A stretch of 64,000 nucleotides of DNA from VBCG01 sp044226535. Lineage in GTDB: Bacteria > Pseudomonadota > Gammaproteobacteria > Burkholderiales > Casimicrobiaceae. The notes beneath the pieces are model-generated. The model did not search any database, was not told the DNA's origin, and saw only the letters and a program-made list of their open reading frames with translations. Made by a program: the position numbers and the translations under genes. Every line of letters begins with the position of its first letter. Positions within the stretch are counted from its first letter, which is position 1. Location: NCBI GenBank assembly GCA_044226535.1, contig JBGAGT010000003.1:124001-188000 (forward strand), written 5' to 3'. Shown here piece by piece: positions 54,623-64,000 of this stretch.

Positions 54623-55849
54623 ATGGCCGACCCACCGGGAGGCAACCCCTTCAAGCCGATGCCGATCTACGAGCCCTCGGCGCACCGCAACGCGCCAAGG
54701 CCGAGCGTCGCGGCCTTCCTGGAGTTCGGCTTCCGGCCGCTGTACCTCGCGGGCACCGCATGGGCCGCCATCGCCGTCGCCATCTGGGTGTTCGCGCCGC
54801 AGTGGCTCCCCGGGCCGCTGCCGGGGCTCGCCTGGCACGCCCACGAGATGCTGTGGGGCTTCCTCGCCACCATCGCGGTGGGCTTCCTGCTCACCGCGGG
54901 TGCCAACTGGACGGGCGCCAACCCGCTCTCGGGCGTGCCACTGGCGCTGGTCGCGCTTTGCTGGCTGGTCGCGCGCGCGGGCTTCCTCGTCGACGATGCC
55001 CGCGCCTTCGTCGTCGCGTCCGTCGCCGAGGTGGCGTTCTTCCTGCTCGCCGCGGGCGCGCTGATGCGCTCGGTGTATGGCAAGCGCAACACGCGCAACT
55101 ACGCGGTCCCCTGGCTGCTGGTGGCACTCGCCCTCGCCGACGTCGCGTTCCTCGCGGCGGCGCGCGAAGGCGACCACGCCACGCTGATGCGCCGCTTCGA
55201 CGCGGGCCTGCTGGTGATGGGGCTGATCGCGCTCCTGGTCGCGCGCCGCGTCATCCCCTTCTTCGCCATGCGCGCGGTGCCGGGCCTCGCCGTGCCGATG
55301 CAGACGCGCGAGGGCCAGCTGCAGCTCGGCCTCGGCGTGGGTGCCATCGCCTGCGGGATCGTCGGCGCGGGCGCGCCGGCGGCCCTGGCGCAGGCGCTGC
55401 TGCTCGGCGCCATCGGACTCATCGCGTTGCTGCAGGTCGCGCGCTGGAAACCCTGGGCCGTGCGCGGCCGGCCGATCCTGTGGATCCTCTACCTGGGCTA
55501 CGCCGGCCTCGGTGCGGGCTTCCTCGCGGCGGCCTGCGCGCGCGCGGAGGTCGGCGCGCTCCCGCATGCGTTGCCGGTGCACCTCCTCGCGATGGCGGGC
55601 TTCAGCGTGCTGGTGATCGGCATGGTCACCCGCACCGCGCTCGGGCACCTGGGGCGGCCGCTCGTCGCCGACCGCGCGGTCGTCGCCTGCTATGCGCTGG
55701 TGATCGCGGCGGTGGCGCTGCGCCTCGCCGCGCTGTGGTCCTCACCCTGGACCCTCGCCTTGCTCCACGCCGCCGCGGCGGCGTGGATCGCGGCCTTCGG
55801 GCTCTACGTGCTGCGCTTCCTGCCCTGGATGATCCGCCCGCGAGGATGA
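54623..55849 (+). CDS. nnrS: NnrS-family heme/copper membrane protein
   Basis: 408 aa with about twelve membrane segments. Conserved blocks FLEFGFRPLYLAG, WHAHEMLWGFL (metal-binding His), RRVIPFFAMRAVPG and LPVHLLAMAGFSVLVIGMVT RTALGH-like region. NnrS proteins protect against nitrosative stress, possibly by limiting dinitrosyl-iron complexes. A palindromic NsrR-like operator sits just upstream. No obvious Shine-Dalgarno precedes the ATG. Confidence 0.93.
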   Translation: MADPPGGNPFKPMPIYEPSAHRNAPRPSVAAFLEFGFRPLYLAGTAWAAIAVAIWVFAPQWLPGPLPGLAWHAHEMLWGFLATIAVGFLLTAGANWTGANPLSGVPLALVALCWLVARAGFLVDDARAFVVASVAEVAFFLLAAGALMRSVYGKRNTRNYAVPWLLVALALADVAFLAAAREGDHATLMRRFDAGLLVMGLIALLVARRVIPFFAMRAVPGLAVPMQTREGQLQLGLGVGAIACGIVGAGAPAALAQALLLGAIGLIALLQVARWKPWAVRGRPILWILYLGYAGLGAGFLAAACARAEVGALPHALPVHLLAMAGFSVLVIGMVTRTALGHLGRPLVADRAVVACYALVIAAVALRLAALWSSPWTLALLHAAAAAWIAAFGLYVLRFLPWMIRPRG

Positions 55850-55929
55850 CGTCGCGGCATCGGGTACCCGGTGCGGCGCGCGTCCCCTCCGCGGTCCCGG
55901 CGGCCCGGGAGGGTCTTCGCGCAGGCCGA

Positions 55930-56505
55930 TCAGGCGCCGCGATTGCGCGCGAGCCGCCGCGATTGCCAGAGCACGTCGGCCCGGCCGGCGCGGTGGTTGA
56001 GGCTGCGCGCCAGCACGAACAGGAGGTCGGACAGCCGGTTGAGGTAGCGCCTCGAGATCCCCGACACCGCCGCCTCGCCGTCGGCGCGTGCGAGCGCGAC
56101 GAGGCCGCGCTCGGCGCGGCGGCACACGGTGCGCGCGACGTGTGCGCGCGCGGCGCCTTCGCTGCCACCGGGCAGGATGAACTCCTTCAACGGCGAGAGC
56201 GCCTGGTTGAGCCGCTCGACGGCGTCCTCGAGCGCGGCCACGCGTACCTCGGCGAGCGCCGAGTGGCCGGGGATCGACAGCTCGCCGCCCAGGTCGAAGA
56301 GGTCATGCTGCACGTCGGTGAGGAGCGCCGCGAGCTCGTCGGGCAGACCCGCGGCGATCAGCAGCCCGACCGTCGAGTTGAGCTCGTCGACGTTGCCGAT
56401 GGCGTCGATGCGCACCGAGTCCTTGGCGACGCGCGAGCCGTCGCCGAGGCCCGTTTCCCCGGCATCCCCGGTGCGCGTGACGATTTTCGACAGACGATTG
56501 CCCAT
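55930..56505 (-). CDS. PduO/MMAB-type cob(I)alamin adenosyltransferase
   Basis: 191 aa. ATP-binding N-terminus IVTRTGDAGETGLGDGSRVA, substrate residues in VDELNSTVG, and the conserved Arg-rich helix RTVCRRAERGLVALA with RYLNRLSDLLFVLARSLN. Makes adenosylcobalamin for B12-dependent mutases. Convergent with nnrS. Confidence 0.95.
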   Translation of the reverse strand: MGNRLSKIVTRTGDAGETGLGDGSRVAKDSVRIDAIGNVDELNSTVGLLIAAGLPDELAALLTDVQHDLFDLGGELSIPGHSALAEVRVAALEDAVERLNQALSPLKEFILPGGSEGAARAHVARTVCRRAERGLVALARADGEAAVSGISRRYLNRLSDLLFVLARSLNHRAGRADVLWQSRRLARNRGA

Positions 56506-56523
56506 TGGAAGCTCCTGATGGCT

Positions 56524-56581
56524 GTCATTCGCGCGCAAGCGGGAATCCAGCGCCGTGGGTCCCCGCTTGCGCGGGGATGAC
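56524..56581. repeat. Dispersed palindromic repeat
   Basis: Left arm GTCATTCGCGCGCAAGCGGG and right arm CCCCGCTTGCGCGGGGATGAC form an imperfect long hairpin around about 17 bases. This matches the type of short dispersed palindromes common in betaproteobacterial intergenic regions. A related degenerate copy lies at 27372-27414. Sits between the adenosyltransferase start and the acyl-CoA synthetase gene. Confidence 0.7.
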
Positions 56582-56625
56582 ACCGCTTTCGCGGCGGCCA
56601 TGCCGCGGTGCTAGCATAAGTCACC

Positions 56626-58257
56626 ATGCCACGCCCCGACCCGCTTCCGCGCAACGACGCCAACCACGTGCCGCTGTCGCCGCTTTCGTTCATCGCGCGC
56701 ACCGCGGCGATCTGGCCGGGGCGCACCTCGGTGATCCACGGCACGCGGCGCGACACCTGGGGCGAGACCTATGAACGCTGCCGCAGGCTCGCGAGCGCGC
56801 TCCGCGCGGCGGGCGTGCAGCCCGGCGACACCGTGGCGGCGATGCTGTCCAACACGCCGGAGATGGTCGAGGTGCACTTCGGCGTGCCCATGGCGGGCGC
56901 CGTGCTCAACACCCTCAACACGCGCCTCGACGCCGACTCGCTGGCGTTCATGCTGAAGCACGGCGGGGCGAAGCTGCTGGTCACCGACACCGAGTTCGCG
57001 CCGGCCATGAGCGCGGCGCTGGCGAAGCTCGAGCGGCCGCCCGTCGTCGTCGACGTCGTCGACCCGCAGTTCGCCGGCGCACCGACGCGCCTCGGCGCGC
57101 GGGACTACGAGGCCTTCATCGCCGGCGGCGACCCCGCGTTCGCCTGGTCGCTGCCCGCCGACGAGTGGGACACGATCTCCCTCAACTACACCTCGGGCAC
57201 CACGGGCAACCCCAAGGGCGTCGCCTACCACCACCGCGGCGCCTGCCTCAACGCGATCTCCAACATCGTCGACTGGGGCATGCCGCGGCACGCGGTGTAC
57301 CTGTGGACGCTGCCGATGTTCCACTGCAACGGCTGGTGCTTCCCGTGGACGGTGGCGGCGCTCGCCGGCACCAACGTCTGCATGCGCAAGGTCGAGGCGC
57401 AGGCGATCTTCGACGCCATCCGCGACCACGGCGTCACGCATTACTGCGGCGCGCCCATCGTGCACTCGACGCTGATCAACGCGCCCGAGGCGATGAAGGC
57501 GGGCATCGGGCACAAGGTCTCGGGGCTCGTGGCCGCCGCGGCGCCGCCCGCCGCGATGATCGAGGGCATGGAGCGCATGGGCTTCGACATTACCCACGTC
57601 TACGGCCTCACCGAGACCTACGGGCCGGCGGCGGTCTGCGCCAAGCACGAGGCCTGGGACGCGATGGACATCGCCGAGCGCACCGAGCGCAACGGCCGCC
57701 AGGGCGTCGCCTACACGCTGCAGGACGCGATGAGCGTGCGCGATCCCGAGACCCTGGCGCCGGTGCCCGCCGACGGCGAGACCGTCGGGGAGATCATGTT
57801 CCGCGGCAACATCACCATGAAGGGCTACCTCGACAACGCGGCGGCCACCGCCGAGGCCTTCGCGGGGGGCTGGTTCCACAGCGGCGACCTCGCGGTGCTG
57901 CAGCCCGATGGCTACGTGAAGATCCGCGACCGCAGCAAGGACGTGATCATCTCGGGCGGCGAGAACATCAGCTCGCTCGAGGTCGAGGAGGCGCTGTACA
58001 GACACCCCGCGGTGCTGGCCGCGGCGGTGGTCGCGCAGCCCGACCCGCGCTGGGGCGAGTCGCCGCGCGCCTACGTCGAGCTGAAGCCCGGCGCCGAGCT
58101 CTCCGCCGAGGCGCTCGCCGCGCATTGCCGCCAGCACCTCGCCGGCTTCAAGATGCCCAAGGCCTTCGAGTTCGGCGAGCTGCCGAAGACCTCGACGGGC
58201 AAGATCCAGAAGTTCCTGTTGCGCGAGCGTGCGCGCTCGACCGCGGCCATCGAGTGA
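56626..58257 (+). CDS. Acyl-CoA synthetase (AMP-forming)
   Basis: 543 aa ANL-superfamily ligase. P-loop LNYTSGTTGNPKGVAYHHRG, A5 motif YGLTETYGPA, A7 GWFHSGDLAVL, A8 RDRSKDVIISGGENISS and the C-terminal catalytic Lys in PKTSTGKIQKF. Activates a carboxylic acid to its CoA thioester; the close relatives act on medium-chain or short fatty acids, but the substrate cannot be fixed. Eight bases before the crotonase gene. Confidence 0.94.
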   Translation: MPRPDPLPRNDANHVPLSPLSFIARTAAIWPGRTSVIHGTRRDTWGETYERCRRLASALRAAGVQPGDTVAAMLSNTPEMVEVHFGVPMAGAVLNTLNTRLDADSLAFMLKHGGAKLLVTDTEFAPAMSAALAKLERPPVVVDVVDPQFAGAPTRLGARDYEAFIAGGDPAFAWSLPADEWDTISLNYTSGTTGNPKGVAYHHRGACLNAISNIVDWGMPRHAVYLWTLPMFHCNGWCFPWTVAALAGTNVCMRKVEAQAIFDAIRDHGVTHYCGAPIVHSTLINAPEAMKAGIGHKVSGLVAAAAPPAAMIEGMERMGFDITHVYGLTETYGPAAVCAKHEAWDAMDIAERTERNGRQGVAYTLQDAMSVRDPETLAPVPADGETVGEIMFRGNITMKGYLDNAAATAEAFAGGWFHSGDLAVLQPDGYVKIRDRSKDVIISGGENISSLEVEEALYRHPAVLAAAVVAQPDPRWGESPRAYVELKPGAELSAEALAAHCRQHLAGFKMPKAFEFGELPKTSTGKIQKFLLRERARSTAAIE

Positions 58258-58264
58258 GGACGCC

Positions 58265-59077
58265 ATGAACGCACCGGTCGAGGCGGGGGTGCTGCCCTAC
58301 GTCGAGCGCAGCGACGCCGACGAGGTCGCGACGCTGTGGCTCAACCGTGGCGATCGCTACAACCCGCTGTCGCTGGCGATGCTCGACGCGCTCACCGCCG
58401 AGATCGACGCGCTGGCGAACGATGCCTCGGTGCGCGTGGTGGTGATCGCCGCGCGCGGCAAGGGCTTCTCGGCGGGCCACGACCTGCGCGAGATGGGAGA
58501 GCACCGCGACCTCGCCTGGCAGCGCGAGCTTTTCGCGCGCTGCAACGCCATGATGATGAAGCTCACGGAGCTGCCGCAGCCGGTGATCGCGCGCGTGCAC
58601 GGCGTCGCCGCCGCGGCGGGCTGCCAGCTGGTGTCGATGTGCGACCTCGCGGTGGCGGCCGAAGGCGCGCGCTTCGCGCTGCCGGGGCTCAACGCCGCGG
58701 TGTTCTGCACCACCCCCGGCGTGGGCGTGGTGCGCAACGTGTCGCGCAAGCGCACCATGGAGATGCTCCTGACGGCACGGCTCATCGACGCGGCGACCGC
58801 GCTCGACTGGGGGCTCGTCAACCGCGTGGTGCCCGCCGAGCGGCTCGACGCGACCATCGCCGAGTTCGCCGAGGGCATCCGCGCGCGCAGCGCGCCGGTG
58901 GTGGCGCTCGGCAAGCGCGCGTTCTACCGGCAGGCCGACATGCCGCTGCCCGAGGCCTATGCGCTGGCCGCCGAGACCATGGCCTGCAACCTCCTCGTCG
59001 ACGACGCGGGCGAGGGCATCGACGCCTTCGTCGGCAAGCGGGCGCCGGCCTGGCCTTCCCGCGGCGGATCGCGCTGA
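58265..59077 (+). CDS. Crotonase-fold enoyl-CoA hydratase/isomerase family protein (ECHDC3-like)
   Basis: 270 aa. Oxyanion-hole segment ARGKGFSAGHDLREM and second loop VHGVAAAAGCQLVSMCDLAV. The Glu that normally follows FALP-like 'PE' in hydratases is missing (FALPGLNAAVFCTTPGVG), whereas the second Glu position is kept (TMEMLLTARLI). This pattern is that of ECHDC3-type proteins, so true hydratase activity is doubtful. Close spacing to the ligase and the regulator suggests one operon. Confidence 0.85.
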   Translation: MNAPVEAGVLPYVERSDADEVATLWLNRGDRYNPLSLAMLDALTAEIDALANDASVRVVVIAARGKGFSAGHDLREMGEHRDLAWQRELFARCNAMMMKLTELPQPVIARVHGVAAAAGCQLVSMCDLAVAAEGARFALPGLNAAVFCTTPGVGVVRNVSRKRTMEMLLTARLIDAATALDWGLVNRVVPAERLDATIAEFAEGIRARSAPVVALGKRAFYRQADMPLPEAYALAAETMACNLLVDDAGEGIDAFVGKRAPAWPSRGGSR

Positions 59078-59079
59078 CC

Positions 59080-60527
<1,448 letters not shown>

Positions 60528-60552
<25 letters not shown>

Positions 60553-60600
60553 ACACCTGCCGGCGGCTCAGGCCCATGATTGTCCAGGTTTCGAGACAAA
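60528..60600. promoter_or_regulatory. GAGACAA repeats after the sigma54 activator gene
   Basis: TCGAGACAAT (60528-60537, inside the end of the activator gene) and TCGAGACAAA (60591-60600) are direct repeats 63 bases apart. The second is also half of TTGTC-N10-GACAA (60580-60599). Such clustered motifs could be activator binding sites upstream of the oligomer hydrolase gene. The rest of the 256-base gap (to 60808) shows no gene and no convincing sigma54 promoter. Confidence 0.3.
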
Positions 60601-60808
60601 TCGCAGCGGAAGTTGCCCGGCCGAGCGTCTCCCGAGCGATGGACTGCCCGGAACGGCTTGCACATCAACGAGTTGAGGCTGCTGGCATCGCCGTTGCGAT
60701 AGTCATCGCGACGCCGAGGCGCGCCCGCGTGGCAGCCAGTGCCCCGGCGATCCACCCCGATCCTGCTGGAGGAGCGCGACCGCCCGAGGCGCGCGTGAAA
60801 GGACAGCG

Positions 60809-62914
60809 ATGACCCTGCCCCATGCCCTGCGCGCGTCCGCGTGCGCGATCGCCGTTGCGCTGGCCGCCGCCGGTTGCAGCAGTGGTGACGACGACGACAC
60901 GGTGTACAACCAGAAGCCCGATTTCGTCGGCGCCGTCACGCTGACCGTCTACGACGGCCAGTCCGACGACCTCCTGACGGCGGGGCTCGGCAAGACCGGC
61001 CTCGCCGGCGCGTCGCCGACGGTGGCCGACCCCACCGCACCCACGGTCGCGGAGCTGCGCAGGCTGGCGATCTACAACAACTACCGCGCGCTGGTCGACA
61101 TGAGCCCCAAGGGCGGCTACGGCACCCTCTACGGCCCGAACATCGACATCGCCGGCAACGACACGCTGGGCGAGGGCAAGATCGGCGGCAAGGAATTCCT
61201 GGCCTACGCCGACGACGGCACGGGCAAGCAGAACGTGACGATGATGGTGCAGATCCCCGGCAACTTCGACACGAAGAAGGCCTGCATCGTCACCGCCACC
61301 TCGTCGGGCTCGCGCGGCGTCTATGGCGCGATCGGCACCGCGGGCGATTGGGGCCTGAAGCACGGCTGCGCGGTCGCCTACACGGACAAGGGATCGGGCA
61401 CCGGCCTGCACGACCTCGCCTCCGACACCGTCACGCTGCAGAATGGCCTGCGCGCCGGCAACGCCGCGGCAGGCACGACGTCCAACTTCACCGCGCTGTC
61501 GCCGGCCGACGCCGCGTCGTTCAACGCCACCTGGCCGAATCGCGTCGCGGTCAAGCACGCGCACTCGCAGCAGAACCCGGAAGCGAGCTGGGGCACGCAG
61601 ACGCTGCAGGCCGTGCAGTTCGCCTTCTACGAGCTCAACGAGCAATTCGGCTCGACCACCGCCAACGGCACGCGCGTCGTGCTCGACAAGGGCAACACCA
61701 TCGTCATCGCGTCTTCGGCGTCGAACGGCGCGGGCGCGGCGCTGGCGGCGCTCGAGGCCGACACCGACGGGCTGATCGACGGCGCCGCGGTGTCGGAGCC
61801 CAACGTTGCCGTCGCGCCCAACGCCGCGCTGACCATCGTCTCGGGCGCGGGCACGGTGACCGGCAGCGCGCGCCCGCTGTACGACTACTTCACGCAGGCG
61901 AACCTGCTGCAGCCCTGCGCTTCGCAGTCGCCGCGCGCGGCCGCCTCGCCGGGCCTCGCCTTCGTCACCCCGGCGATCGCGGCCAACCGCTGCGCCTCGC
62001 TCAAGGCCAAGGGCATCCTCAGCTCGTCGGGGGTGGCGGCGCAGGCCGACGAGGCGCTCGACCTGCTGCTGGCCTACGGCTGGCTGCCCGACTCGACGCT
62101 GCTGCACGCCTCGCTGTACGCCTTCGCCACGCCGGCGATCGCGATGACCTACTCGAACAGCTACTCGCGCGCGAGCGTCACCGCCAACCTCTGCGGCCTG
62201 TCCTTCGCCGCGACCGACGCGACCGGCAAGCCCACGGCCTTCCCGGCCGCCTCGCTGGCGCAATACTTCGGCGTCGCCAACGGCGTGCCGCCCAGCGCGC
62301 CGGTGAACATCATCAACAACGACAGCGTGGGCGGTGCGGTGAACAGCGTGGTCTCGGTGTCGCCCTCGACCGGCCTCGCCGACTTCAACATCGACGGCGC
62401 GCTGTGCCAGCGCGCGCTGTGGACAGGCAGCGACGCCAACGCGACGGCGCTGCGCAACGGCGTCAACGCGACCATCCGCAACGCCAACCTGCGCGGCAAG
62501 CCGGCGATCATCGTGCACGGCCGCAACGACGGCCTGATCCCGGTGCCCTTCAGCTCGCGCCCCTACTATGGCCAGAACAAGCTGACCGAGGGCGCCTCGT
62601 CGAAGCTCGTGTACGTCGAGGTGACCAACGCACAGCACTTCGACACCTTCATCGACAACGCGGCGCTGCCGGGCTACGACTCGATGTTCGTGCCGCTGCA
62701 CGTCTACTTCATCCAAGCGATGGACCAGCTCTACGCCAACCTGACGCAGGGGACCGCGCTGCCACCCTCGCAGGTGGTGCACACGGTCCCGCGGGGAGGG
62801 ACGCCGGGCGCCGCGCCGGCGATCACCAGCGCCAACGTCCCGCCCATCCAGGCCAACCCGGCCGTATCGGCGAGGATCACCTTCAGCAACGGCACGCTGA
62901 CCATTCCCGACTGA
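60809..62914 (+). CDS. D-(-)-3-hydroxybutyrate oligomer hydrolase
   Basis: 701 aa. Lipoprotein-like signal MTLPHALRASACAIAVALAA with lipobox Cys at residue 23 (AAAGCSSG). Matches the 3HBOH family throughout: KGGYGTLYGPNIDIAGNDT, GDWGLKHGCAVAYTDKGSGT, the nucleophile region IVIASSASNGAGAALAALE, RGKPAIIVHGRNDGLIPVPF and NAQHFDTFID supplying Asp and His. Cleaves oligomers from poly-3-hydroxybutyrate to monomers. Predicted outside the cytoplasm. Confidence 0.92.
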   Translation: MTLPHALRASACAIAVALAAAGCSSGDDDDTVYNQKPDFVGAVTLTVYDGQSDDLLTAGLGKTGLAGASPTVADPTAPTVAELRRLAIYNNYRALVDMSPKGGYGTLYGPNIDIAGNDTLGEGKIGGKEFLAYADDGTGKQNVTMMVQIPGNFDTKKACIVTATSSGSRGVYGAIGTAGDWGLKHGCAVAYTDKGSGTGLHDLASDTVTLQNGLRAGNAAAGTTSNFTALSPADAASFNATWPNRVAVKHAHSQQNPEASWGTQTLQAVQFAFYELNEQFGSTTANGTRVVLDKGNTIVIASSASNGAGAALAALEADTDGLIDGAAVSEPNVAVAPNAALTIVSGAGTVTGSARPLYDYFTQANLLQPCASQSPRAAASPGLAFVTPAIAANRCASLKAKGILSSSGVAAQADEALDLLLAYGWLPDSTLLHASLYAFATPAIAMTYSNSYSRASVTANLCGLSFAATDATGKPTAFPAASLAQYFGVANGVPPSAPVNIINNDSVGGAVNSVVSVSPSTGLADFNIDGALCQRALWTGSDANATALRNGVNATIRNANLRGKPAIIVHGRNDGLIPVPFSSRPYYGQNKLTEGASSKLVYVEVTNAQHFDTFIDNAALPGYDSMFVPLHVYFIQAMDQLYANLTQGTALPPSQVVHTVPRGGTPGAAPAITSANVPPIQANPAVSARITFSNGTLTIPD

Positions 62915-62935
62915 GGCTGGCTGCCCGGGAGCGCG

Positions 62936-62965
62936 TTGCCAGCGCCCCCCGCTACACGCGATAAT
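62936..62965 (+). promoter_or_regulatory. Candidate sigma70 promoter of livGF
   Basis: TTGCCA (62936-62941), 18-base spacer and GATAAT (62960-62965). Lies between the oligomer hydrolase stop and livG, with a GC-rich hairpin downstream. Confidence 0.5.
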
Positions 62966-62974
62966 CCACGTTCT

Positions 62975-63007
62975 CCCCGGGGAAGGGCCCAACGGCCTCC
63001 CCCGGGG
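62975..63007 (+). other. GC-rich leader hairpin before livG
   Basis: CCCCGGGGAAGG (62975-62986) pairs with CCTCCCCCGGGG (62996-63007) with one mismatch, nine-base loop, in the predicted livG leader. No T-tract follows, so it is not a standard terminator. Could be the terminator of the upstream gene or a leader control element. Confidence 0.45.
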
Positions 63008-63046
63008 CCGCCATTGCCCGCCACGGGGCGCAAGCCACCGCCTGAT

Positions 63047-63802
63047 TTGAACCCATCCACGATCCTCGAGACGCGCGGCCTCACCAAGGAGTTCAAGGGC
63101 TTCGTCGCGGTCAGCAACGTCAACCTGGCGGTGGAGCGCGGGACCATCCATGCCCTGATCGGCCCGAATGGCGCGGGCAAGACCACCTGCTTCAACCTGC
63201 TGACGCGCTTCCTCACGGCGACGCGAGGGCAGATCCTGTTCAAGGGCGAGGACATCACCGGCGTGCGTCCCGCGGCGATCGCGCGCAGGGGCCTCGTGCG
63301 CTCGTTCCAGATCTCGGCGGTGTTCCCCCATTTCACGGTGCTCGAGAACGTGCGCATCGCGCTGCAGGTCGCGCGCGGCAACTCCTTCGACTTCTGGCGC
63401 AGCGCGCGCACGCTGCGCGCGCGCGACGCGCGCGCGCTCGAGCTGATCGAGGACGTCGGCCTCACGCCCTGGGTGGACACCTTCGCCGGCGAGCTCCCCT
63501 ACGGCCGCAAGCGCGCGCTGGAGATCGCCACCACGCTGGCGCTCGATCCCGAGCTGCTGCTGCTCGACGAGCCCACCGCCGGCATGGCGCACGACGACGT
63601 CGAGCGCATCGCGTCGCTGATCAAGCGCGTGGCGGCCGACCGCACGGTGCTGATGGTCGAGCACAACCTGTCGGTGGTGTCGACGCTTTCCGACCGCATC
63701 ACCGTGCTGGCGCGTGGCGAGATCCTCGCCGAAGGCGACTACGCCAGCGTGTCGAAGCACCCGGCCGTGGTCGAGGCCTACCTCGGCGCGGGGCAAGCGT
63801 GA
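63047..63802 (+). CDS. livG: Branched-chain amino acid-type ABC transporter ATP-binding protein LivG
   Basis: 251 aa from the TTG at 63047, which gives the usual LivG length; upstream in-frame codons read Pro/Arg-rich non-family sequence. Walker A GPNGAGKT, Q-loop RSFQISAVFPHFTVLENV, signature LPYGRKRALEIA (degenerate, as normal in LivG), Walker B LLLLDEPTAGM and switch His in MVEHNLSVV. Serves a HAAT-family importer for branched-chain amino acids, amides or aromatics. GTGA overlap with livF. Confidence 0.92.
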   Translation: MNPSTILETRGLTKEFKGFVAVSNVNLAVERGTIHALIGPNGAGKTTCFNLLTRFLTATRGQILFKGEDITGVRPAAIARRGLVRSFQISAVFPHFTVLENVRIALQVARGNSFDFWRSARTLRARDARALELIEDVGLTPWVDTFAGELPYGRKRALEIATTLALDPELLLLDEPTAGMAHDDVERIASLIKRVAADRTVLMVEHNLSVVSTLSDRITVLARGEILAEGDYASVSKHPAVVEAYLGAGQA

Positions 63803-64000
63803 GCACGGGCACGGACGCGCAGGCGCGGCCGCCGGCCGCGATTGCCAGGGCGGCTGCGCCGCTGCTCGCGGTGCGCGGCCTCAACGCCTGGTACGGCGAG
63901 TCGCACGTGCTGCACGGCGTGGATTTCGAGGTGAACGAAGGCGAGGTCGTCACGCTGCTCGGGCGCAACGGCGCCGGCAAGACGACCACGCTCAAGTCGA
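63799..64000 (+). CDS. livF: Branched-chain amino acid-type ABC transporter ATP-binding protein LivF, 5' part
   Basis: GTG start overlapping the livG stop; 67 codons visible. After about 20 Ala-rich residues come LLAVRGLNAWYGESHVLHGV and Walker A LGRNGAGKTTTLKS, the N-terminus of LivF. Truncated by the window end. Confidence 0.88.
   Translation, partial: MSTGTDAQARPPAAIARAAAPLLAVRGLNAWYGESHVLHGVDFEVNEGEVVTLLGRNGAGKTTTLKS

Noticed and set aside
60553..60808. Possible sigma54 promoter before the oligomer hydrolase (GG...TTGCA near 60640-60660)
   Set aside because: The distance between the GG and GC elements is eight bases, not ten, so the -24/-12 spacing fails.
60665..63796. 1043-codon minus-strand open frame opposite the oligomer hydrolase and livG
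   Set aside because: Low-complexity Arg/Val/Ala/Gly composition and full overlap with recognisable plus-strand genes; shadow frame.

Overview
The window is visibly very GC-rich and carries packed bacterial genes with frequent ATGA stop/start overlaps. Several features point to a betaproteobacterium, probably Burkholderiales: the order rpsF-priB-rpsR-rplI, an fdsGBA-fdhD-fdsD formate dehydrogenase operon like that of Cupriavidus, a 3-hydroxybutyrate oligomer hydrolase, and an NnrS gene under an NsrR-type palindrome. No rRNA, tRNA, CRISPR array, prophage or insertion sequence was recognised.

Bases 1-9.5 kb: the start of a BepA-like protease, moaC, then a seven-gene uronate block on the plus strand (GntR regulator, PotD/A/B/C-type ABC importer, UxuB-like fructuronate reductase, UxaC uronate isomerase) with a TGGTnnnACCA operator beside its promoter, followed by a DoxX-like gene. 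9.5-13 kb: dtd with a DUF4124 gene, an aminotransferase and a zinc aminopeptidase-like lipoprotein. 13-17.6 kb: a Fur-boxed siderophore uptake operon (TonB receptor, DUF3649-like, PepSY membrane protein, DUF3325-like). 18.5-22.7 kb: HtrA-like protease, MoxR ATPase, DUF58 and VWA proteins. 22.8-25.5 kb: O-methyltransferase and a quinohemoprotein dehydrogenase with its heme domain at the N-terminus.

25.6-30.3 kb: the ribosomal protein/primosome operon with a sigma70 promoter, structured leader and perfect terminator, a remnant of a DODA-type dioxygenase, and a dnaB gene interrupted by a LAGLIDADG intein. The intein C-terminal junction and about 20-25 residues of the following DnaB sequence are absent. 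30.4-34.8 kb: a GT-C membrane protein plus a GT2 glycosyltransferase, and a PIN-PhoH ATPase. 34.9-42.3 kb: a ModE-like regulator divergent from the NAD-dependent formate dehydrogenase operon, whose FdsA has a His where an iron-sulfur Cys is expected. A 30-bp perfect inverted repeat follows it.

42.5-52 kb: a nine-gene minus-strand arn operon for L-Ara4N addition to lipid A (arnT, one ArnE/F-like flippase, arnB, arnC, ArnA split into two genes, arnD). It also holds a second GT-C protein paralogous to the one at 30-32 kb, and a peroxiredoxin at the end. 52-56.5 kb: an unusual cysS, an FAH-family hydrolase, nnrS and a cobalamin adenosyltransferase. 56.6-60.6 kb: acyl-CoA synthetase, crotonase-fold protein and a sigma54 activator in one operon. 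60.8-64 kb: oligomer hydrolase, livG and the start of livF.

Most interesting: the damaged intein-containing dnaB, the paired GT-C proteins that may form an undescribed surface-glycolipid modification route alongside L-Ara4N, the split ArnA, the FdsA ligand change, and clear operator sites for GntR, Fur and NsrR.
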